From contig JAUXUZ010000279.1 in assembly GCA_030680655.1 (NCBI GenBank), positions 1-14,794 of the forward strand: a stretch of 14,794 bases of DNA. Direction: 5' to 3'. Every line of letters starts with the position of its first letter. Position 1 is the first letter of the stretch. A program made the translations under genes and the position numbers. The notes beneath the pieces were generated by a model. The model was given only the letters and a program-made list of their open reading frames with translations, searched no databases and was not told the origin of the DNA. This document shows positions 7,190-14,573 of the stretch, piece after piece. Origin of the DNA: Phycisphaerales bacterium. Lineage in GTDB: Bacteria; Planctomycetota; Phycisphaerae; Phycisphaerales; UBA1924.

Positions 7190-8167
7190 ATGGAGTGGTT
7201 CGACGCGCACCTCGACCTGGCCTGCATCCACCTCAACGGCCGCGATCTCCTCAAGGAACGCGCAGAGGGAGGGCTGTGGCTGCCGGGGTGCGTCACGCTC
7301 CCGTCGTTGCGGGCGGGCGGGGTGAACCGATGCCTGGCGACGGTGTTTACAGAGTCGGTGAAACCCGGCACGGCGTTGACCGAGGACCAGCAGTACGTGG
7401 AGGGTGACGCGGCGGGTGCCCACGCGGCCGGCGCGCGGCAGGTCGATCTGTACGCCAGGTGGCGGGCGGCTGGAGTGAGGCCGCGGATGGGCGTGCTGAT
7501 GGAGTGCGCTGATCCAATCCGCGATCCCGACGAGCTTGCGTGGTGGGTTGAGCGCGGCGTCGTGGCGGTGGGCCTGGCGTGGGCGCACCAGTCGCGGTTC
7601 GCCGGCGGCAACGGCGTTGAAACCGGTTTGACTGGTATTGGCCGCGAACTGGTCGCGGAGATGGACCGCCTGGGGATCGTGCATGACGCATCGCACCTGA
7701 GCGAGCGGGCCTTCTGGGAACTTTGTGACGCCACGGACCGGGTGATCGTGGCGAGCCACAGCAACTGCCGCGAACTCAACGGCGGCGAGGCCATCGAATC
7801 CCTCGGACGCCGACAGCGCCACCTGACCGATTCGCAGATCAAGGAGATCACGCGGCGCGGCGGCGTGATCGGACTGAACCTGTTCAGCCTTTTCTTGCGG
7901 CCAAACTGCGAGGAGCCGAAGAGGGCGACGATCGCCGATTGCCTGGCCCACATCGAACGGGTCTGCTCCATCGCCGGCAGCAGGCGGTGCGTGGGGCTCG
8001 GCAGCGACGCGGACGGCGGTTTCAGCTCGGCTCGACTCCCCGAGGGGATCGACGGCCCGGCGGACTATCAGAAGCTCGCGGATGCGCTCGCGGCCGCGGG
8101 TTGGAGCGCCGCGGATGTCGAAGGGTTCGCCAGCGGGAACTGGCGGCGCATGTTCCCGACGGTGTAA
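7190..8167 (+). CDS. M19 membrane-dipeptidase-type peptidase
   Basis: A 325-residue peptidase of family M19 (renal dipeptidase type), a two-zinc enzyme cutting dipeptides, sometimes including those with D-amino acids. All five expected metal ligands can be placed: H7 and D9 in DAHLDL, E105 in LMECADPI, H169 in HDASHLS, and H190 in VASHSN. The last two are 21 residues apart, as in the human enzyme. Further signatures are RHLTDSQIKEITRRGGVIGL and GLGSDADGG. There is no signal peptide, so it is likely cytoplasmic despite the family name. ATG 7190 lies eight bases after the DUF1501 stop, behind only a weak TAGG, so coupling to the upstream gene is likely. TTG 7184 is a less likely start. The gene converges on the M48 gene with an 11-base gap and no visible terminator. 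Confidence 0.88.
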   Translation: MEWFDAHLDLACIHLNGRDLLKERAEGGLWLPGCVTLPSLRAGGVNRCLATVFTESVKPGTALTEDQQYVEGDAAGAHAAGARQVDLYARWRAAGVRPRMGVLMECADPIRDPDELAWWVERGVVAVGLAWAHQSRFAGGNGVETGLTGIGRELVAEMDRLGIVHDASHLSERAFWELCDATDRVIVASHSNCRELNGGEAIESLGRRQRHLTDSQIKEITRRGGVIGLNLFSLFLRPNCEEPKRATIADCLAHIERVCSIAGSRRCVGLGSDADGGFSSARLPEGIDGPADYQKLADALAAAGWSAADVEGFASGNWRRMFPTV

Positions 8168-8178
8168 CGGGCGTTCGT

Positions 8179-9171
8179 TCAGTTCGTTCCGTGCTGCCCG
8201 GCCTGCTCTGCGCCCGCGCAGTGGGCGCACCAGGTCGCTGGCTGGTTGAGCGCGAATGCCCGCGGGTACGCCGGCGTGATGTCCAGCCCCGGGCGCTGCG
8301 CTCGTGCGGGGGGAAGGGCCTTGAGTGGGTTGAGAAACTGCGTGCGGAAGCGTTCCTCGTTGAGGACGAACTTGGGGTTGTTCTGCGTCGAGGCGTAGGT
8401 CGTGCGGACCTCTCTGGCGATATTGACCCGGCGGCTCGCGGGGTCCGGGTGCGTGGCGAGCAGCTCGGGCTGGCGGCCGCTGCCCATCGCTTCTTCAAGG
8501 ATGGCCATGACCTGGTCCATGGCCGCGGGGTTGTAGTTGAGGCGGCTCATGTAGCGGAGGCCCAAGTGGTCGGCCTCGGTTTCCTGGTCGCGTGAGAACT
8601 TGAGCGTGACAAGCTGGCCGCCGACGGCGATCGCCACGCCCGCAGCGGCCCCTGTTTCGGGGTGCCGTTCACCGGCGGCAGCAGTGACGGCGGCGCCGAG
8701 CACGGCCGCGCCGATCTGCACGCCCGTCTGCTTGCCGATCTGCTCGGAGATGTGGCGCGCGGTCACGTGCCCGATCTCGTGCCCGATGACCCCCGCGAGT
8801 TGGGCTTCGTTGGTCATCTTCTCAACCAGGCCGCGGGCGACAAAGACCTTGCCCCCCGGCATGGCAAAGGCGTTGATCTCGGCGGAATCGAGGAGGGTGA
8901 ACTCCCAGGGGAGGGTGGGGTTGTCGGCCTCGGTCTTGGCCGCGAGTCGGTTTCCGATGTCGCTGACGTACGCTCGCAAAGGGGCGCTGCTGACAGCGCC
9001 GCCGTACTCGGCGACCATGCTGGGCATGGCGCTGGTGCCAAGGGCGATCTCGTCTGCGCGTGAATAGGCGGCAAACTGCGTGCGACCGGTCGCCGCGTTC
9101 GTGGTGCAGCCAGACAGCGAGCCCAGGGCGGTCAGTGCGGTGGCAAGCAGGAAAAGGGTGACACGGTGCAT
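8179..9171 (-). CDS. M48 family metalloprotease lipoprotein
   Basis: A 330-residue zinc protease. ATG 9171 is chosen over an open upstream extension because GAGGAG lies seven bases before it and a lipoprotein signal follows at once (MHRVTLFLLATALTALGSLSGC, Cys22). The peptidase domain at about 38-265 has the HEIGH motif at 131-135 with catalytic Glu132. The third zinc ligand is probably Glu197 in SRDQETEADHLG, the M48 pattern. A Gly/Ala-rich segment between them (about 150-185) could insert into the membrane surface. The C-terminal tail of about 65 residues is Pro/Ala-rich and ends with a CAHC motif of unknown use. E. coli relatives LoiP and BepA act in outer-membrane protein quality control, which would suit a cell with the BamD-like and LptE-like genes in this window. 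Confidence 0.9.
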   Translation of the reverse strand: MHRVTLFLLATALTALGSLSGCTTNAATGRTQFAAYSRADEIALGTSAMPSMVAEYGGAVSSAPLRAYVSDIGNRLAAKTEADNPTLPWEFTLLDSAEINAFAMPGGKVFVARGLVEKMTNEAQLAGVIGHEIGHVTARHISEQIGKQTGVQIGAAVLGAAVTAAAGERHPETGAAAGVAIAVGGQLVTLKFSRDQETEADHLGLRYMSRLNYNPAAMDQVMAILEEAMGSGRQPELLATHPDPASRRVNIAREVRTTYASTQNNPKFVLNEERFRTQFLNPLKALPPARAQRPGLDITPAYPRAFALNQPATWCAHCAGAEQAGQHGTN

Positions 9172-9198
9172 GGGGATGCTCCTCTTAGGGTTCGTCGA

Positions 9199-9215
9199 AT
9201 GGTACAGCGTACCAT
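9199..9215. promoter_or_regulatory. Symmetric bidirectional promoter between M48 protease and ubiE
   Basis: ATGGTAC-AGC-GTACCAT is a perfect 7-bp inverted repeat with a 3-base centre. It gives a TACCAT -10 element on the plus strand (9210-9215) and the same on the minus strand (complement of 9199-9204). The plus -10 ends six bases before ATG 9222, predicting a leaderless ubiE mRNA. The minus one would start transcription near 9192, giving the M48 gene a leader of about 20 bases that contains its Shine-Dalgarno site. No good -35 is seen on either strand. A dimeric repressor site is an alternative reading. Confidence 0.5.
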
Positions 9216-9221
9216 CGGCCG

Positions 9222-10031
9222 ATGAGTACCGGCGAAGCGGGAACGAAGCGGGCTGAGAGCGTTGGCGAGGCTGGGAACGCCGGAGCGGCGTGGTCGAGGA
9301 CGGACCTTGCATCGAACCCGCACGCAGCGGGTGACAAGCAGGAGCGGGTGCGTCGGATGTTCGCGGCGATCGCGGGAAGCTATGACGTCAACAACCGGGT
9401 CCACTCCTTCGGGCTAGATCAGCGGTGGCGGCGGTTCACAGTCCGCAAGGCGGCCGTGCAGCCGACGGATCACGTGCTGGATGTCGCCTGCGGGACGGGC
9501 GACCTGTCGCGACTCTTCGCCGACTCCGGGGCGGCCCGCGTCACCGGGCTGGACTACACCGAAGAGATGCTGGCGGTCGCGCGAGAGAAGCGTGGGCAGA
9601 GCGTGGGGGGAGTAGCACGCAACATCGAGTACATCCGGGGCGATGCCCAGGCGCTGCCGTTCGTGGGCGCGAGCTTCGATGTTGTTTCCATCGCGTTCGG
9701 CATCCGGAACGTCCAGGACCCGGCGAAGGCGGTGGGGGAGTTCTACCGGGTGCTCAAGCCGGGCGGGCGGCTGGTGGTGCTGGAGTTCGACCGGCCGCGG
9801 AACGGGTTGATCAGGTGGGGCAACGACGTGTACACGCGCCGGATCATGCCGCTGACGGCGACACTGATCAGCGGCGACAAGAGCGGGGCGTACAAGTACC
9901 TGCCCAAGAGCGTCGAGACGTTCCTTGACAGGGAGCAACTGGGCGTTGTGATCTGCGCGGCGGGATTCAAGGACGTCTCCCAGACTCCGCTCACGTTCGG
10001 CGTGTGCGTGTGCCACCGAGGGGTGAAGTAG
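9222..10031 (+). CDS. ubiE: UbiE/MenG-type quinone C-methyltransferase
   Basis: A 269-residue S-adenosylmethionine-dependent methyltransferase. It methylates demethylmenaquinone (or the ubiquinone precursor) late in quinone synthesis. Family signatures are RVRRMFAAIAGSYDVNNRVH, the SAM-binding motif LDVACGTGDL beginning around Asp87, GDAQALPFVGASFDVVSIAF with GIRNVQDPAKA, and VLKPGGRLVVLEFDRP. SGDKSGAYKYLPKSVETF and GFKDVSQTPLTFG follow. Planctomycetes generally use menaquinone, so the MenG reaction is the more likely one. ATG 9222 is the only usable start before the conserved domain. It leaves an unusual extension of about 38 polar residues and has no Shine-Dalgarno site. The gene is read divergently from the M48 gene and convergent with rdgB, 21 bases away. 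Confidence 0.92.
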   Translation: MSTGEAGTKRAESVGEAGNAGAAWSRTDLASNPHAAGDKQERVRRMFAAIAGSYDVNNRVHSFGLDQRWRRFTVRKAAVQPTDHVLDVACGTGDLSRLFADSGAARVTGLDYTEEMLAVAREKRGQSVGGVARNIEYIRGDAQALPFVGASFDVVSIAFGIRNVQDPAKAVGEFYRVLKPGGRLVVLEFDRPRNGLIRWGNDVYTRRIMPLTATLISGDKSGAYKYLPKSVETFLDREQLGVVICAAGFKDVSQTPLTFGVCVCHRGVK

Positions 10032-10052
10032 GGACCTGATGATTCGGCAAGC

Positions 10053-10742
10053 CTACTGGGCCCTGCCCGCGTAGAGCAGCGCGATCTGCGCAGCCATCCG
10101 GCGTGCGGCGGCAGCCCTGTGCGAGCGTGCGTTCTTCTCCTCTGGCGAAAGCTGGGCACCCGTCCGTGCAAACTCCGGCGCCGCCAGGAACAGTGGGTCG
10201 TAGCCAAAGCCGTTCGCGCCCGCGGGGACAGCCGGGGGGATGCCGACGCGGCCCTCGAAGGTGCCCCTGGAGCGGGCGATCAACAGGCCGGGCCGGGCGA
10301 GCGCCATCACGCACACAAAGCGGGCGGTGCGCAACTGCGGCGGAACGCCGTCGAGTTCCTTGAGCACGCGGGCGTTGTTCGCCGCGTCGCGCGTCTGGCG
10401 GTCCATGCTCTCTTCACGACCGTCGGTGCAGTAGTGGCTGCTGATGACGCCTGGCCGGCCGCTGAGAGCGTCGATCTCCAGGCCGCTGTCGTCAGCGAGG
10501 CAGAGACGCCCGGTGGCATTGGCGTACGCGAGGGCCTTGATCGCGGCGTTCTGCTCGAACGTGGTGCCAGTTTCCTGCGGTTCGGGAAAGGGGTGGCCAG
10601 GGAGATCGCTGAGACCGACGACCCGGACGCCAGCGTTCGAGGCGGCGAAGATCGCGCGGAGTTCATCGACCTTGTGCGGGTTGCCCGTCGCGAGGACGAC
10701 TTCGATGGGTTGGGAACGCTGCGGCTGATCAGATGCGGGCAT
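10053..10742 (-). CDS. rdgB: RdgB/HAM1 non-canonical purine NTP pyrophosphatase
   Basis: A 229-residue cytoplasmic enzyme that hydrolyses ITP, dITP and XTP to monophosphates, keeping deaminated purines out of nucleic acids. Signatures in order are VVLATGNPHKVDELRAIF (residues 15-32), ETGTTFEQNAAIKALAYA, LCLADDSGLEIDALSGRPGV with metal-binding Asp84/Asp85, RTARFVCVMALA, and ANGFGYDPLF. A final segment, LSPEEKNARSHRAAAARR, completes the set. The usual SARYAG segment after RPGV reads SSHYCTDG. Length is slightly above the usual 200 because of about 12 extra N-terminal residues. ATG 10742 follows a good promoter at five bases and has no Shine-Dalgarno site. It lies 40 bases downstream of the HEAT-like gene on the same strand, but should be transcribed from its own promoter. 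Confidence 0.93.
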   Translation of the reverse strand: MPASDQPQRSQPIEVVLATGNPHKVDELRAIFAASNAGVRVVGLSDLPGHPFPEPQETGTTFEQNAAIKALAYANATGRLCLADDSGLEIDALSGRPGVISSHYCTDGREESMDRQTRDAANNARVLKELDGVPPQLRTARFVCVMALARPGLLIARSRGTFEGRVGIPPAVPAGANGFGYDPLFLAAPEFARTGAQLSPEEKNARSHRAAAARRMAAQIALLYAGRAQ

Positions 10743-10747
10743 GAGTG

Positions 10748-10776
10748 ATTGTGGCGCGTCAGGAGCATGGTATCAA
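10748..10776 (-). promoter_or_regulatory. Sigma-70 promoter of rdgB, leaderless
   Basis: On the minus strand: TTGATA (10776-10771), exactly 17 bases, then CACAAT (10753-10748). The -10 ends five bases before ATG 10742, and there is no Shine-Dalgarno site. This is the best-matching promoter in the window, and it predicts transcription starting at the initiation codon. Confidence 0.6.
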
Positions 10777-10782
10777 GACCCA

Positions 10783-12072
10783 TCAGCGCGACGGAGTCTT
10801 GATCGATGGAAAGTCATAGAAGCGGCGTTCCAGGTTCTCGATCTTCAGCAGCGACGGCTCGGCGGCGAGTTGCGAGATCGACGCCGCATCGCTGGGGAGC
10901 AAGCGGGTTGCCGGGCCGCGCGGTTCGATGATCCGCTCTACCAGCAGGCAGGCGACCTGGCGACGCTGGGCGTCGTCGTCGCGGCGGGCGGGTTCGAGGT
11001 AAAGGAGCGCAGCCGGGCCGAGCTTGAGGAACGCCGCGGCCGCGAACTTCGCGTTCTCGGCGATGTCGTCGCTCCCGAGCGCCTCAATGAGCTGCGGGCA
11101 GGCAGAGGGGAGGAGCCGTTCGAGCCGAGTCGTTGCGGCGATGACCGAAGCGAGGAAGCGTTGTTGCGGGTCGCCCCCGTTGATCCCCGCGGCGATGAAA
11201 GGCTCGGCGCGCTGGGCGTGTGTGAGCAGGAAGTCGAAGCCACCCGCGGCGTTTGACATCTGCAGCCAGCTCCAACGCCCGTCTGGGCCGGGTCGGTCGT
11301 CGCGGAGCGATTCGACGCTCACGCGGAGAAGATCGTCGCTCACGGGCAACGAGCGGTTGGCCCGCAGGATGTCAGCTGCGAACTGGCGGAGCTGCTGGTC
11401 GGGGTCGTTGAGCGCAGCCTGCAGCGGCGCAACGGTGAGGGTGGTCGGGAGGCAAGAAAGGGCGTACCGAGCGCTGTCGGCGTTGTCGCGGACGTCATCG
11501 TCGCGCATGTCGTCGATGAACAGGCGGACGGCCCAGCGCTGTTGCCATTGTGGGAGCGGCGGATCGTCGATGCGGTTGCCGGCGTTGTCGTGCGGTGGCT
11601 GACAACGCTGGTAGATACTGGATCGGACAGCCCACTGCGTGTGCGTGCCCATCGTCGCCCGCACGGCCAGAAGGACAGCGGTTGGGGCGTGGCTGGCCCA
11701 CCGCCCCGAGCGCAGGTAGACCGCAAGAGGCGGCAAGAGTCCGGCGGCGATCAACATCAAGCCCAGGCGGCGATAGGCAACAGGCGTCGGGGTGCGGCGC
11801 CGCTGCGGCAAGGCACTGGTGCGGCCGCACTCGGGGCAGCGGCAGGAGGCGGCCGCTCCGGGGAGTGGGGTCAGGTCGTAGCCGCACTGTGGAAACGTCA
11901 CCCAGGTGAACGGCCAGAGCCATGCCGAGCGGGGCCGCGGCTGGCCGGGGCAATAGCGGCGGGGCTTACGTGAGATGAACGCTGCCCAATACAGGAGAAC
12001 GAGCATGCTCGCGACCGCCAGGGCCTTGGAAAGGACGTCGAGGATCAGGAGTCTGGTCGCCGAGTCGAGCAC
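10783..12072 (-). CDS. Membrane-anchored HEAT-like protein with degenerate zinc ribbon
   Basis: A protein of about 429 residues with no assignable function. A first membrane helix lies at about 7-32 (LDVLSKALAVASMLVLLYWA) and a second at 103-121 (LGLMLIAAGLLPPLAVYL). Between them is a zinc-ribbon-like segment, FPQCGYDLTPL...CRCPECG. The pattern CxxCGYDL...CPECG is common in planctomycete proteins, but here the first Cys is Phe60 (codon TTT). C63, C79 and C82 remain, with C77 or C41 as possible substitutes. The remaining roughly 300 residues are helical and HEAT-like (ARYALSCLPTTL, LQAALNDPDQQLRQFAADIL, AKFAAAAFLKLGPAALLYL), probably a protein-binding scaffold in the cytoplasm. The start is uncertain: GTG 12072 is chosen because it just precedes the first membrane helix and follows GATCAT by six bases. 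GTG 12102 is possible. Confidence 0.65.
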   Translation of the reverse strand: MLDSATRLLILDVLSKALAVASMLVLLYWAAFISRKPRRYCPGQPRPRSAWLWPFTWVTFPQCGYDLTPLPGAAASCRCPECGRTSALPQRRRTPTPVAYRRLGLMLIAAGLLPPLAVYLRSGRWASHAPTAVLLAVRATMGTHTQWAVRSSIYQRCQPPHDNAGNRIDDPPLPQWQQRWAVRLFIDDMRDDDVRDNADSARYALSCLPTTLTVAPLQAALNDPDQQLRQFAADILRANRSLPVSDDLLRVSVESLRDDRPGPDGRWSWLQMSNAAGGFDFLLTHAQRAEPFIAAGINGGDPQQRFLASVIAATTRLERLLPSACPQLIEALGSDDIAENAKFAAAAFLKLGPAALLYLEPARRDDDAQRRQVACLLVERIIEPRGPATRLLPSDAASISQLAAEPSLLKIENLERRFYDFPSIKTPSR

Positions 12073-12147
12073 CGAGCCATGATCGGCGATCGGTCGGTGC
12101 ACGCTCTGGATTGGGCCGGGGTTGGTGCGGGAACGGCACAACAGGCG

Positions 12148-12153
12148 TAACCT
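12148..12153 (+). promoter_or_regulatory. Candidate -10 element of the aldehyde dehydrogenase gene
   Basis: TAACCT ends eight bases before ATG 12162. There is no Shine-Dalgarno site near the start codon, so the transcript would have at most one or two leader bases. The only -35-like sequence, TTGGTG at 12122-12127, is too far away (20-base spacer), so the call is weak on its own and rests on the pattern shared with other genes here. Confidence 0.35.
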
Positions 12154-12161
12154 GCGCGTCT

Positions 12162-13682
12162 ATGGCGACCGATCTTCTCAAGCGTCTTGGACTGGCCGAT
12201 CATCCCCGGGTTCGCATCGATGGGGCTGGAGGCGACGGGTGGGCGGTGACCGAGAATCCGGCAACCGGCAAGGCGCTCGCCGCGGTGAAGCTGGACGATA
12301 CCGCCAGCTACGAGCGGGAGTTGGCCGGCGCGGTCGAGACGTTCAAGCGGTTCCGATCGGTGCCCGCCCCCGTCCGCGGCCAGATCGTGCGAGCGATCGG
12401 TGAGGAATTCCGGACCCACAAAAAGGACTTAGGCGAGTTGGTCGCCCTTGAGGTGGGCAAGATCCGCGCGGAGGGAGAGGGTGAGATCCAGGAGATCATC
12501 GACATCGCCGAGTTCGCCGTCGGCCTGAGCCGGCAGTTGCCGGGTCAGATATTCCCGAGCGAGCGGGCGAAGCACCGGATCCTGGAGCAGTGGCTGCCGC
12601 TCGGCCCGATCGGCGTGATCAGCGCCTTCAACTTCCCCGCGGCGGTCTGGGCTTGGAACGCGGCGCTGGCGACGGTTTGCGGCGATGTGACGATCTGGAA
12701 GCCGAGCCTGCTGGCACCGCTGACGGCGCTCGCCTGCAACGGCATCGCTGAGCGTGTCAGCACATCGATGGGTCATCCGGGGGTGTTCCGGCTTGTCATG
12801 GGGCTCGACAGCGTGATCGGCGAGCGGCTGGTCGCCGACCGACGCGTCCCGCTGATCAGCGCGACGGGCTCGTGCCGCATGGGCAAGCGCGTCGGACAGG
12901 TGGTGGCCGACCGTGTCGGACGCTGCCTGCTCGAGCTTGGCGGCAACAACGCCGTGATCGTGGCGGAAGACGCGGACTTGAAACTGGCTGTGCCGGCGAT
13001 CGTCTTCGGCGCTGTAGGGACAGCGGGACAACGCTGCACGTCGACGCGTCGACTGTTCGTGCACGAGAAGATCGCCGACGATGTCTGCAGGCGGCTTGTG
13101 GACGGGTACAAGCAGGTGATGGGGAAGATCGGTGACCCGCTGAGCGCCGGCACGCTGGTCGGGCCGCTGATCAACGCGGCCAGCGTCGAGGGGTACAAGC
13201 GGGCGGTGGACGAGGCGAAGAAGCAGGGGGGTACGGTGCTCATCGGCGGTGAGGCGGTCGTGCGCGAAGGCAATTACGTGCAGCCGACAATCGTTCGTGC
13301 GACTGCGGGGAACAAGCTGCCAATCGCGCGGGAAGAGACGTTCGCCCCGATCCTGTACGTGTTCACGTTCAAGACGATCGAAGAGGCGATCGAGCTCCAG
13401 AACGGTGTCGAGCAGGGTCTCTCCAGCGCCATCTTCACCAACAACCTGCTCACCAGCGAGGCGTTCCTGGCCGCGGATGGATCGGGCAGTGACTGCGGCA
13501 TCGCCAACGTCAACGCCGGCACGAGCGGCGCCGAGATCGGCGGAGCGTTCGGCGGCGAGAAGGAGACCGGCGGCGGGCGCGAGAGCGGCAGCGACTCGTG
13601 GAAGGTCTACATGCGTCGCCAGACGAGCGTGGTGAACTACAGCGGCAAGCTGGAGCTGGCCCAGGGGATCAAGTTCGAATAA
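12162..13682 (+). CDS. ALDH7-type aldehyde dehydrogenase (aminoadipate semialdehyde type)
   Basis: A 506-residue NAD(P)-dependent aldehyde dehydrogenase. The general-base Glu258 lies in LELGGNNAVIVAEDADL and the catalytic Cys292 in GTAGQRCTSTRRLFVH. PLGPIGVISAFNFPAAVWAW and ETFAPILYVFTF are further family motifs. The C-terminal GTSGAEIGGAFGGEKETGGG and SDSWKVYMRR segments are the hallmark of the ALDH7 group. That group oxidises L-2-aminoadipate 6-semialdehyde (piperideine-6-carboxylate) in lysine breakdown; other semialdehydes are possible. Length is normal for the family. ATG 12162 matches the usual MxxxLLxRLGL beginning. It is divergent from the HEAT-like gene (89-base gap) and is followed 45 bases later by rpiA, possibly in one transcript. 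No other lysine-degradation gene is present, so the pathway is inferred from the family only. Confidence 0.9.
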   Translation: MATDLLKRLGLADHPRVRIDGAGGDGWAVTENPATGKALAAVKLDDTASYERELAGAVETFKRFRSVPAPVRGQIVRAIGEEFRTHKKDLGELVALEVGKIRAEGEGEIQEIIDIAEFAVGLSRQLPGQIFPSERAKHRILEQWLPLGPIGVISAFNFPAAVWAWNAALATVCGDVTIWKPSLLAPLTALACNGIAERVSTSMGHPGVFRLVMGLDSVIGERLVADRRVPLISATGSCRMGKRVGQVVADRVGRCLLELGGNNAVIVAEDADLKLAVPAIVFGAVGTAGQRCTSTRRLFVHEKIADDVCRRLVDGYKQVMGKIGDPLSAGTLVGPLINAASVEGYKRAVDEAKKQGGTVLIGGEAVVREGNYVQPTIVRATAGNKLPIAREETFAPILYVFTFKTIEEAIELQNGVEQGLSSAIFTNNLLTSEAFLAADGSGSDCGIANVNAGTSGAEIGGAFGGEKETGGGRESGSDSWKVYMRRQTSVVNYSGKLELAQGIKFE

Positions 13683-13727
13683 GCGTCGCAAGCTCTTGGC
13701 GCTCGGCACGTACGGAGAAGGCTGCCC

Positions 13728-14441
13728 ATGGATCAGTTGGCGGTTGAGGCTGTGACGGGTGTTCGGACGGGCATGGTCGTCGGCCTGGGGACCGGCCGCG
13801 CTGCTTCGCGCGGCGTGCGAGCGTTGGCCGACCGTGTGCGGGCGGAGAAGCTCGACCTTCGCTGCGTGGCGACGAGCCGCGCAACCGAGGAGCTTGCCGG
13901 TGAGCTGGGGCTGACCGTGGTTGACCTTAACAGCGTCGACGCCGTCGATCTGCTCTTTGACGGGGCCGACGAGGTGGACCCGAACCTGTACATGATCAAG
14001 GGTGGGGGTGGCGCGATGACCCGCGAGCGGATTGTGGCCCACGCGGCGAACCGCCGCATCTACATGATCGACAGCGGCAAGCTGACGCCGCGCCTGGGGA
14101 CCCGCTTCCGGCTGCCGGTCGAGGTCCTGCCGATGGCGCGCGGGCTGATCGAGCGTGAGCTCGAGGGGCAGATGGAACTTGAAGGGACCTGGCGGCAGCG
14201 CCCGCTGGCGGGCACGGCCGCGGCGACCGACTACATCACCGACAACGGCAACCTCGTGTTCGACCTGACGCTCCCCGCTCACATCGCCGGCGACCGAGAC
14301 GAGCTCTACGCGCTGGACAATGACTTGAAGCAACTCCCGGGCGTCCTGGACCATGGGCTCTTTCTGATGGAGTGCCAGACGCTGCTGATCGAGTGGACCG
14401 ACGGTCGCGTTGAGCGTCGAACGCGGCGTGACGAGGCCTGA
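13728..14441 (+). CDS. rpiA: Ribose-5-phosphate isomerase A
   Basis: A 237-residue enzyme interconverting ribose 5-phosphate and ribulose 5-phosphate in the pentose phosphate pathway. Active-site residues align with E. coli RpiA at a constant offset of three: D78 and D81 in FDGADE, K91 in IKGGGG, E100 in TRE, and K118 in DSGKL. Other family segments are GTRFRLPVEVLP, DNGNLVFDL and LPGVLDHGLF. In the phosphate-binding loop the usual GTGSTA reads GTGRAA, replacing a Ser with Arg, a variant that could still bind phosphate. ATG 13728 is chosen for the AAGG site six bases upstream. The N terminus is a little shorter than in E. coli, while the C terminus carries a basic, acidic-ending tail. It may be cotranscribed with the aldehyde dehydrogenase gene. 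Confidence 0.93.
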   Translation: MDQLAVEAVTGVRTGMVVGLGTGRAASRGVRALADRVRAEKLDLRCVATSRATEELAGELGLTVVDLNSVDAVDLLFDGADEVDPNLYMIKGGGGAMTRERIVAHAANRRIYMIDSGKLTPRLGTRFRLPVEVLPMARGLIERELEGQMELEGTWRQRPLAGTAAATDYITDNGNLVFDLTLPAHIAGDRDELYALDNDLKQLPGVLDHGLFLMECQTLLIEWTDGRVERRTRRDEA

Positions 14442-14497
14442 CGCCCGGCGACCGGCATCCCTCGCAGGATGTGTCAGGTTTCGGGCCGCTCGAGGAG

Positions 14498-14523
14498 CCA
14501 CTGTGCGCCCTCCCCGGCAGTGG
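14498..14523. repeat. 6-bp inverted repeat after rpiA
   Basis: CCACTG (14498-14503) and CAGTGG (14518-14523) are exact reverse complements around a 14-base GC-rich loop, in the gap between rpiA and the last gene. No T tract follows, so a terminator role is only possible. Confidence 0.25.
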
Positions 14524-14547
14524 TGAACCCGTTCCGGGCGAGGGTCG

Positions 14548-14553
14548 TATCAT
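14548..14553 (+). promoter_or_regulatory. -10 element of the final lipoprotein gene
   Basis: TATCAT differs from the consensus TATAAT at one base. It would start transcription near 14560, giving a leader of about 14 bases that just includes the GGAGG ribosome site. No clear -35 is seen. Confidence 0.4.
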
Positions 14554-14573
14554 CACACCAAACGGAGGCCGAT

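Noticed and set aside
9172..9312. N-terminal extension of the M48 protease up to 9312
   Set aside because: It would bury the lipoprotein signal peptide and overlap ubiE; GAGGAG seven bases before ATG 9171 fixes the start.
12073..12141. TTG start at 12141 for the HEAT-like protein
   Set aside because: It adds 23 polar, non-conserved-looking residues before the membrane helix and has no ribosome site; GTG 12072 fits better.
12429..14501. 690-residue open frame on the minus strand
   Set aside because: Opposite the aldehyde dehydrogenase and rpiA genes, whose catalytic residues are all intact. Its composition is low-complexity Arg/His/Pro.
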